Below, one piece after another: positions 36,077 to 41,837 of a stretch of DNA of 64,000 nt (position 1 is the stretch's first letter; every line of letters begins with the position of its first letter). Position numbers and translations under genes: made by a program. The stretch is from positions 1 through 64,000 of the forward strand of contig CAJXSL010000014.1 of NCBI GenBank assembly GCA_913060875.1. Direction: 5' to 3'. The notes beneath the pieces are model-generated. The model had not been told where the DNA came from. It did no database searches and saw only the letters and a program-made list of their open reading frames with translations. This DNA is from an uncultured Desulfobacteraceae bacterium. GTDB lineage: Bacteria; Desulfobacterota; Desulfobacteria; Desulfobacterales; UBA5852.

Positions 36077-37644
36077 TGACCACCAGCGGACAAGGCGACC
36101 TGATCCTGGTTTTCGATGCCGGCACCCAGTCCATCCGCGCGGCCCTGATCGACCTGCGGGGGAACCTCCGGCACATGGTCAAGACCCCCATCACCCCCTA
36201 CTTCTCCCGCCGGCCCGGCTGGGCCGAGCAGGACCCGGATTATTACTGGCAGCAATTCAGCGCCACGTCCCGCCGTCTGCTCGATGCCGACGGTGTCGAT
36301 ACCGACCGCATCGCCGGCGTGACCGTCACCTCCCAGCGCGCCACCATGGTCAACCTGGATAAAGACGGCGCCCCCCTGCGGCCGGCCATCCTCTGGCTGG
36401 ACCAGCGCAAGGCGGCCATGGCCACCCATCTCTCCCCGCTGATGACAGGCGCCCTGAAAGCCCTCAACCAGTATGGGGTGGTGGAAAAAGCCGTCCGGGA
36501 GTGCAAATCCAACTGGCTGCGCCAAAACCAGCCCGACATCTGGAATAAGACCCACAAGTTCCTTTTTCTCTCCGGCTTCTGGATTCACCGCCTGACCGGT
36601 GAATATCGCGATTCCGTGGGCAGCATGGTGGGCTATGTCCCCTTCGACTACAAACGGCATTGCTGGGCCGGACCGCGGGACCTCAAGTGGAAACTCTTCC
36701 CCATGGACGCCTCCCGCCTGCCGGAGCTCGTGCCGCCGGGGGATGTTCTGGGGCACATCACCCGGGAAGCCTCCCAGGAGACGGGCATCCCGGAAGGCCT
36801 GCCGGTGATCACCGCGGCCACGGACAAAGCCTGCGAAGTCCTGGGCGCCGGTTGCCGCTCCCCGGAAGTCGCCTGCCTGAGCTACGGCACCACGGCCACC
36901 GTGAACACGGCCAATCCGAAATACGTGGAAATCAAACCCTTCGTGCCGCCCTACCCCAGCGCCCTGCCCGGGGCCTACAACACCGAGGTCATGGTCTACC
37001 GGGGCTTCTGGATGGTGAGTTGGTTCAAGGAGGAGTTCGGCCTGCGGGAACAGCAGATCGCCGAGGAACGCGGGGTGGCGCCGGAGGTGCTTTTTGACGA
37101 ATTGATCCGGGACATCCCGCCCGGCTCCATGGGACTGACCCTGCAGCCCTATTGGTCCCCGGGTATCAACACCGATGCCGATGCCAAGGGCGCCATCATC
37201 GGCTTCGGCGACGTGCACACCCGGGCCCATATCTACCGGGCCATCCTGGAGGGCCTGGGCTACGGGTTGAAGGACGGCCTGCGGGCCCTGGAAAAACGCA
37301 ACAAAATCCCGGTTACGGCCCTGCGGGTCTCCGGCGGGGGTTCCCAGAGCGACGCCGCCATGCAGATCACCGCGGATATTTTCGGCCTGCCGGCCCAGCG
37401 GCCCCACACCTACGAAACATCCGCCCTGGGCGCAGCCATCGATGCGGCCGTCGGCCTCAGACTGCACCCCGATTTCGACAGCGCCATCAGTGAAATGACC
37501 CGGGTGTCCGACGTCTTCGAGCCCATCCCGGCCAACCGCGACCTCTACCAGGCGCTTTATGCCAGGGTCTACCGCCGGCTCTACGGCCGCCTGAAAAGCA
37601 TCTACAACGAGATCCGCCAAATCACCGGATACCCGGCCATGTGA
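36076..37644 (+). CDS. FGGY-family carbohydrate kinase
   Basis: This 522-residue kinase has the FGGY phosphate-1 motif ILVFDAGTQSIRAALIDLRGN, VTSQRATMVNLDKDG, LWLDQRKA, and the C-terminal LRVSGGGSQSDAAMQITADIFG. The order is that of glycerol, xylulose, gluconate and erythritol kinases. The N-terminal DAGTQS and the KEEFG insert are not typical of GlpK (DQGTTSSR), so I would not name it glycerol kinase. The ATG overlaps the oxidase stop as TGATG, so translation is coupled. With GlpD and the AGPS-like oxidase it could feed a phosphorylated polyol into triose metabolism (inference). Confidence 0.85.
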   Translation: MTTSGQGDLILVFDAGTQSIRAALIDLRGNLRHMVKTPITPYFSRRPGWAEQDPDYYWQQFSATSRRLLDADGVDTDRIAGVTVTSQRATMVNLDKDGAPLRPAILWLDQRKAAMATHLSPLMTGALKALNQYGVVEKAVRECKSNWLRQNQPDIWNKTHKFLFLSGFWIHRLTGEYRDSVGSMVGYVPFDYKRHCWAGPRDLKWKLFPMDASRLPELVPPGDVLGHITREASQETGIPEGLPVITAATDKACEVLGAGCRSPEVACLSYGTTATVNTANPKYVEIKPFVPPYPSALPGAYNTEVMVYRGFWMVSWFKEEFGLREQQIAEERGVAPEVLFDELIRDIPPGSMGLTLQPYWSPGINTDADAKGAIIGFGDVHTRAHIYRAILEGLGYGLKDGLRALEKRNKIPVTALRVSGGGSQSDAAMQITADIFGLPAQRPHTYETSALGAAIDAAVGLRLHPDFDSAISEMTRVSDVFEPIPANRDLYQALYARVYRRLYGRLKSIYNEIRQITGYPAM

Positions 37645-37663
37645 TGACGGCGGCGATACCCTA

Positions 37664-37690
37664 TCCTGAATATTTCATGAAATGTTCGGG
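37664..37690. repeat. Palindromic repeat, complete copy
   Basis: ATCCTGAATATTTCATG continues into AAATGTTCGGGT, a continuous palindrome with G-T pairs, homologous to 8851-8893. It lies between the convergent kinase gene and the small minus-strand gene and could terminate both. Confidence 0.7.
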
Positions 37691-38071
37691 TTAAGGCAGA
37701 TCCTTCTCGTCGCCCAAAGCCTCTTTGAATAGTTCCGCCGGGAACGATTCGGTCGTGCTTTCCCCGTCCTCGGTATCCGGGCCGAGCCGGGTAACCCGCC
37801 AGGCCACATCATCGTAGCCGGCATCGAACAGTTTGCCGGTAATGTTGACCACCCAGCCGGAGCCAAGCTCGTTGCGCGGCACCACTTTGGAAAACTTGAT
37901 ATAGGACCGCTGGCTGCCATCGGAGAGGATCGTCTTCCTGTACATGGTCTTGAATCCGGCCAGGTCTTCTTCGTCAGACAGGCGCTCGACAATCGCACGC
38001 GCTTCCGGTTCGGTGGTGTCTTCCGGGAACAGGGCAATCGCCGTCGCGCGAATCTTTTCCGTTTGATCCAT
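37691..38071 (-). CDS. Hypothetical protein (126 residues)
   Basis: An acidic 126-residue protein I do not recognise. It has an N-terminal helix with a Glu-rich stretch (DQTEKIRATAIALFPEDTTEPEARAIVERLSDEEDLAGFKTMY), a central beta-rich part with SYIKFSKVVPRNELGSGWVVNITGKLFDAGYDDVAWRV, and an acidic tail. No signal peptide, membrane segment or cysteine motif is visible. The codon pattern is compatible with a real gene, and the stop is followed by a palindromic repeat. It faces the kinase gene and is separated from the next features by an empty stretch. Confidence 0.5.
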   Translation of the reverse strand: MDQTEKIRATAIALFPEDTTEPEARAIVERLSDEEDLAGFKTMYRKTILSDGSQRSYIKFSKVVPRNELGSGWVVNITGKLFDAGYDDVAWRVTRLGPDTEDGESTTESFPAELFKEALGDEKDLP

Positions 38072-38403
38072 TCATTCCTCAACGTGTCGGGGTTAGGCAA
38101 TAATTTCCGTTTAGCTGAAATCATTTAATAAATAAGCCCCAATCTGTCAATCTAACCCGGATATTTCACGCGTTCAGGAGGTTCATTGGACGGCACCAGG
38201 GGTGCCGCTGTACGAATGCCACCCAAAGCCCCTGAAAACATCCTGCGCCCCCTTGCATTCCCCCGCCAAATCTGCCATAGGTCATTACAAGGCAGGTATA
38301 AGGCGCGGCACTGTCACTCCTTCCATGGAACCCTCCTCTTTCCAATAAGCCGGCAACCGTGACCGCCTGCCTTGCCCATATGCCACACAATCAGATTTTT
38401 GCC
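38072..38403. other. Intergenic region with a half palindromic repeat
   Basis: No convincing gene. 38153-38172 (TAACCCGGATATTTCACGCG) is the left arm of the palindromic repeat seen at 8851; the right arm is missing. The remainder is GC-rich and shows no conserved frame. Confidence 0.5.
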
Positions 38404-38560
38404 GGCTTAGTAAAACGTCCGAGATACGGTTTGCGAATCCAGAAGAATACCGCTGTCGCGGGTGCCGCAGGCAGCGTAGGCAACGTGCGTAGCAGTGACG
38501 AGGGATTCGCGTAACGCCGATCTTTAGTCCCCCCAGGGGAATTGGACGTTTTACGAAACC
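38404..38560. repeat. 157-bp foldback element with terminal inverted repeats
   Basis: GGCTTAGTAAAACGTCC (38404-38420) and GGACGTTTTACGAAACC (38544-38560) are 17-bp inverted repeats with two mismatches. A nested pair GCGAATCC (38433-38440) and GGATTCGC (38503-38510) lies within. The arrangement is that of a non-autonomous miniature element. The zinc-ribbon gene's ribosome site begins 10 bases after the right end, so its promoter may lie in the element. Confidence 0.72.
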
Positions 38561-38579
38561 GTCTTTATTGGAGGAGAAC

Positions 38580-38747
38580 GTGGAAACCGTCTGTCCCTAC
38601 TGCGACCGATTCATGGAAGTGCCCGACGAAATCGAAGGCACCCGCACCTTGTGCGAATTCTGTGGTCAAATCTTCACTGCCGATCGGGTGTTTGTCCTGT
38701 TCGCAGACCAAACCAACGAAATGGCGTGTCGGGAACAGGCGGGCTGA
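38580..38747 (+). CDS. Zinc-ribbon microprotein (55 residues)
   Basis: Starts with GTG after an excellent ribosome site, GGAGGAGAAC. Four cysteines in two CxxC knuckles, CPYC (residues 5-8) and CEFC (25-28), are separated by 16 residues, a classical zinc ribbon; the sequence after it, GQIFTADRVFVLF, forms the likely last strand. No other domain follows. The third-position bias is clear despite the small size. It is in a different frame from longer open frames over the same bases, and is preferred because of the start site and cysteine spacing. Its position just outside a foldback element and before a defence locus suggests an accessory role, but the function is unknown. Confidence 0.7.
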   Translation: METVCPYCDRFMEVPDEIEGTRTLCEFCGQIFTADRVFVLFADQTNEMACREQAG

Positions 38748-38773
38748 GGAATGAAGCTTCCCTATTCCCTCTT

Positions 38774-38860
38774 ATGAAAAAAGCGTCAAGCTGAAAGGGT
38801 GACGCTTCGCGTCGACACCAAAATACCAAACTCGCCCCGTGCAACAGGCGCTATTTTCAT
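38774..38860. repeat. MITE-like repeat, best-preserved copy (87 bp)
   Basis: Begins ATGAAAAAAGCG and ends CGCTATTTTCAT, terminal inverted repeats that match in 11 of 12 positions. Inside are GTCAAGCTGAAAGGGTGACG and the hairpin GACGC-ttc-GCGTC. Related copies lie at 31133, 32103 and 33951. It carries no coding frame. Confidence 0.75.
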
Positions 38861-39107
38861 GAATGATTAACCCGGCACCGTCGCTACAAGGCCAAATGCT
38901 TGTCTTGAAGAGTCTTGCAATGGCCACCACTTTTGAGATATAGCCAATTTCTGGCGTGTATCAGCAAGGACGTTGGCATCCTCCCAAACGGTACCCATCC
39001 AATCGCATATCGCTGGGGCAACTATGATCAAGTACCGTTTCAACGGGCATCCTTGCGACTGCTCTTCCCCTGCTGAACTCTAATCCGACAGGACGCGAGC
39101 ATTCCAA
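38861..39107. other. Intergenic region with a possible coding remnant
   Basis: On the minus strand one frame without a start codon (about 38871-39065) reads LKRYLIIVAPAICDWMGTVWED, then ANVLADTRQKLAISQKWWPLQD and ends TVPG before a stop. It could be the tail of a lost gene, but I do not recognise it. The plus strand should hold the promoter of the WYL regulator. Nothing else is visible. Confidence 0.3.
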
Positions 39108-40106
39108 ATGGCCTATACCGTCATCTATGAACGCTTCGTGTGGTTCGACCGTTGCGTGCGAAACGGCAGGTATCCCAATGCCAGCACCCTGGCCGAACGA
39201 TTCGAAATCTCCCGCAAGACCGCCCAGCGCAACATCGATTTCATGCGCGACCGACTTGGCGCCCCCCTGGCGTATGATGCCGCCCGACGGGGCTATTACT
39301 ACACGGACAACTCATTTCAGCTGACCCCCTTCCAGGCCAGTCAGGAAGAACTTTTGGCCGTGCTGACGGCCCGCAGTCTGCTGGCTCACGTTTCGGGCGG
39401 TTACCTGAGCCGGGAAATCGACCGGCTGGGGAACAAGCTTACGGCCTTGTGCGACGAAAGGATGGCATCCGAAAACCGCCTGCCCGCCTGTTTCTCCGCC
39501 TCCTGGCACGGCCACTCCCCGGTGGATGAGACCCTTTTCCGCACCACGGCCCAGGCCCTGATCGAACACCGGGTCATGGCCATCACCTACCATTCGCCGG
39601 CCTCGGGTCGCCTGACCCAGCGCGTCATCGAGCCCCACCATCTCCAGCACTACATGGCCTCTTGGGTCCTGATCGCCCGCTGCCGTCTGAAAAACCAGTG
39701 GCGCAAGTTCTTCCTGGCCCGCATCCGCGCTTTCGATCTAAAGCCGGAAACCTTCACCCCCCGCCCGGAGCGCGAATGGCGCCCCTTGGTCGAGGGCGCC
39801 TTCGGCATCTTCCAGGGCGAGGAGCGTATCCCGGTAACCTTGCGCTTCTCCCCTTTCCGCTCCCGCTGGATCCGCGAGCAGGTCTGGCACCCCAACCAGC
39901 AGATCCAGGAGCTCTTCGACGGCAGCCTGGAAATCACCTTCCCGGTAGCCGATTTTCGCGAGGTCAAAATGATGATCCTCCAGTTCGGGGCCGACTGCGA
40001 AGTGGTGACCCCGGAGGAACTGCGGCAGGAAGTGGTGGATGAGATCAGGCGGATGGAGGGAGTTTATATGGGAAGGTTAGATGATTCAAAACAGGTCGAT
40101 TCGTAA
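39108..40106 (+). CDS. WYL-domain transcriptional regulator
   Basis: This 332-residue protein has an N-terminal winged helix-turn-helix (about residues 8-65; GRYPNASTLAERFEISRKTAQRNIDFMRDRL), then a WYL domain (about 140-210; QALIEHRVMAITYHSPASGRLTQRVIEPHHLQHYMASWVLIARC) and a C-terminal WCX-like extension ending ELRQEVVDEIRRMEGVY. The W-Y-L motif is replaced in part by SWVLIAR, as is common. WYL regulators often control defence islands and CRISPR-Cas loci and bind nucleic-acid-like ligands. This one precedes the type I-C locus by about 1.1 kb and is a reasonable candidate for its regulator (inference). No operator can be named. Confidence 0.87.
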   Translation: MAYTVIYERFVWFDRCVRNGRYPNASTLAERFEISRKTAQRNIDFMRDRLGAPLAYDAARRGYYYTDNSFQLTPFQASQEELLAVLTARSLLAHVSGGYLSREIDRLGNKLTALCDERMASENRLPACFSASWHGHSPVDETLFRTTAQALIEHRVMAITYHSPASGRLTQRVIEPHHLQHYMASWVLIARCRLKNQWRKFFLARIRAFDLKPETFTPRPEREWRPLVEGAFGIFQGEERIPVTLRFSPFRSRWIREQVWHPNQQIQELFDGSLEITFPVADFREVKMMILQFGADCEVVTPEELRQEVVDEIRRMEGVYMGRLDDSKQVDS

Positions 40107-40126
40107 GATGACCGGAAGCGGGACCT

Positions 40127-40363
40127 TTATCCACCAAATGGGGCGGATATGTCATCCGGTAAAGGCTCGAAAAAGGATTCCGGAATTTCAAGGGTGCCCT
40201 TGGCCAGACCGATAGGCCTTGCGGTCTTGCGTTTGCAAGGAAGCCGCCTGATTTCAGCTATGGGCACATTGCGCTTGCACAGCAGTATCGTTTCGCCTTC
40301 AGCCAAGTTGGCCAGATAGCGCGAGAGATGGATTTTAACCTGACTCATGTTGATTCGCATCAT
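40127..40363 (-). CDS. Phd/YefM-family antitoxin, no toxin partner
   Basis: This 78-residue protein has a Phd/YefM antitoxin N-terminal DNA-binding part (MSQVKIHLSRYLANLAEGETILLCKRNVPIAEIRRL; the usual AKxxLSxLxxxVxxGExVxIxxxGxPVA(R/E)L pattern) and a C-terminal segment that would wrap the toxin (PIGLAKGTLEIPESFFEPLPDDI). Partners are usually PIN-domain VapC or Doc/RelE toxins encoded directly after the antitoxin. Here the downstream side is occupied by the convergent WYL gene, whose stop lies 20 bases away, so the toxin is missing. The start codon is uncertain, with ATG codons at 40363, 40360 and 40348. Confidence 0.72.
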   Translation of the reverse strand: MMRINMSQVKIHLSRYLANLAEGETILLCKRNVPIAEIRRLPCKRKTARPIGLAKGTLEIPESFFEPLPDDISAPFGG

Positions 40364-40460
40364 GATTTACAAATGGATCATCCCGTTGATGAAGTCAATA
40401 GCAGTAAAAATTGGAAAATTTTTAACATAGGTCATCCGATGTCCCACCAAGGATGCTAAA

Positions 40461-40982
40461 TTGGTAAAACGATTGCCAGCCATCGCCTTTGATTTGGAAA
40501 CCACAGGTTTGTCCCCCTTGAAGGGACATCGTGTTATCGAAATCGGGGCGGTCAGGATTGAAGCCGGCCAGCCTGGTGAAACGTTCCACAGTCTGGTCGA
40601 CAGCGGTCGGACTATTCCCCCAAACGTTCGGGAAATCAACGGAATCACCCAGGCCATGTTGCAGAACGGTCTTTCAACGGAGAAAGCTTTTCGTAATTTC
40701 CGAAAATTCTGTGGACACGCCACACTGGTGGCCCACAATGCCCCTTTCGACAAACTGTTCCTGCAATATGAATACAGCCGCTTCGGCTGGGGCCTGTCCA
40801 ACCAAATCCTCTGCACCTTGAAACTGAGCCGGCAAAAGCTGACTGATTTGCCAAACTATCAATTGGAGACGGTGGCTAAACATCTGCTGGGCGATACGGC
40901 AATCGAAAACATGAAACCCCACCGGGCTTTGGACGATGCAAGGCTGGTGGCACAAATCTGGCTGGCGCTGGAGGACAAATGA
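40461..40982 (+). CDS. DEDDh 3'-5' exonuclease (DnaQ/ExoX-like)
   Basis: This 173-residue protein is a single DEDDh nuclease domain: [10 protein letters not shown] (Exo I, Asp and Glu), [10 protein letters not shown] (Exo II) and [14 protein letters not shown] (Exo III, His and Asp) supply all five catalytic residues. It has no polymerase, GIY-YIG or Cas2 fusion. The start is TTG at 40461, with AAGGA about seven bases upstream. The stop overlaps by ATGA the start of a 37-codon cas3-like remnant, so the two genes once formed an operon. DnaQ-like nucleases trim prespacer 3' ends in type I-E adaptation, and some type I-E Cas2 proteins carry a DnaQ domain. A role in spacer acquisition is therefore plausible, though a repair function is equally possible. 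Confidence 0.85.
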   Translation: MVKRLPAIAFDLETTGLSPLKGHRVIEIGAVRIEAGQPGETFHSLVDSGRTIPPNVREINGITQAMLQNGLSTEKAFRNFRKFCGHATLVAHNAPFDKLFLQYEYSRFGWGLSNQILCTLKLSRQKLTDLPNYQLETVAKHLLGDTAIENMKPHRALDDARLVAQIWLALEDK

Positions 40983-41092
40983 ACGACTGGCCGAGCTATT
41001 ATCGCTATTGGGGAAAAACTGACCGAGAGGATCCTGATCGGTATCATCTGCTGGTCTATCACTGTCTGGATGTTGCTAAGGTGGAATCATAG
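40979..41092 (+). pseudogene. 5' remnant of a type I-E-like cas3
   Basis: The frame starts ATG, overlapping the exonuclease stop as ATGA, and encodes 37 residues including [21 protein letters not shown] and HCLDVAK before a TAG. The pattern YWGK then HLLxYHCLDVA is the N terminus of E. coli-type (I-E) Cas3, where the His belongs to the first HD-nuclease motif. The functional Cas3 of this locus, at 44949, opens quite differently, so the fragment comes from another CRISPR system. Everything after motif I, including all helicase motifs, is gone. The cas5 gene of the present type I-C system begins 93 bases further. Confidence 0.7.
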
Positions 41093-41106
41093 ATACGAGA
41101 TTAAGT

Positions 41107-41134
41107 TTTACAATTCAAAAACCATTAATATTTA
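41107..41134 (+). promoter_or_regulatory. Candidate promoter of the cas operon
   Basis: In an AT-rich gap between the cas3 remnant and cas5, TTTACA (41107-41112) is followed 16 bases later by TATTTA. The spacing is reasonable but the -10 is weak. It is the only candidate in the 93-base gap. Confidence 0.35.
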
Positions 41135-41185
41135 TCCCCTCTGCTACACACAAGAAGGCATGAAACCAGCCAACATGGAGAGCCT

Positions 41186-41833
41186 ATGAAACCTTACAAA
41201 ATCAAGTTGGAGATCGCAGGACAAACGGCAATGTGGACGAGGCCGGATACAGGAGACTGTCCTGTCAGTTATCCTGCGCCAACCTATTCATCTGTCAAGG
41301 GGATATTTGAGGCAATTCTCTGGGGGCCAGCGGTAGAAATTATGCCGTTCAGAGTTGAAATCTGTAAACCGCTGCGTTTTCACGGCTATGCCACAAATTA
41401 CAACGGACCTTTGCGTAAAAGCGGTACAAATGGGGCTTATCAGTTTTTAACGACGGTCCTGACAGATGTCTGCTACAGGATGTATGCCCATGTCTATCCG
41501 ACGCGTAATAAAAATATTTTGGGTGATAAAGCCAAGGCCTGGAATAGTAAAACGACTTCACCCGGACACGCGTATGCCGCGATATTTGAGCGCCGTCTAA
41601 AGGGGGGGCAGTGGTTCACGCTACCGTTTTTGGGATGGAAGGAGTTTACACCGTCCTATGTGGGGCCTTTCCGTGAGGAAACAAAGGTACAAGATGATAT
41701 CAGCACTGTTCTCCCTTCGATGCTGCGGGAAGTTTTTCCGGATGGATGCAACTCCAAAGTTCGGTTCACATATGACCAGAATGTTCGGATTGAGCATGGC
41801 GTTCTGCATTACAAATTGAAAGGGAGAAACTAG
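41186..41833 (+). CDS. cas5c: Type I-C Cas5 (Cas5c/Cas5d), pre-crRNA endonuclease
   Basis: This 215-residue RAMP protein opens KIKLEIAGQTAMWTRPD, the WTRP(D/E) signature of Cas5c, followed by SYPAPTYSSVKGIFEAILW and later YAAIFERRLKGGQWFTLPFLGWKEF, all family-typical. In type I-C, Cas5c takes over the job of Cas6 and cuts pre-crRNA at the base of the repeat hairpin, then stays bound to the crRNA 5' handle in Cascade. Consistent with this, no cas6 gene exists in the window. GGAGAGCCT precedes the ATG. cas8c starts 4 bases after its stop. Base composition is AT-richer than the flanks, as for the next three genes. Confidence 0.93.
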   Translation: MKPYKIKLEIAGQTAMWTRPDTGDCPVSYPAPTYSSVKGIFEAILWGPAVEIMPFRVEICKPLRFHGYATNYNGPLRKSGTNGAYQFLTTVLTDVCYRMYAHVYPTRNKNILGDKAKAWNSKTTSPGHAYAAIFERRLKGGQWFTLPFLGWKEFTPSYVGPFREETKVQDDISTVLPSMLREVFPDGCNSKVRFTYDQNVRIEHGVLHYKLKGRN

Positions 41834-41837
41834 GATC

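Noticed and set aside
38871-39065. Minus-strand fragment reading AICDWMGTVWEDANVLADTR
   Set aside because: No start codon, short, and not recognised; kept only as a remark in the intergenic entry.
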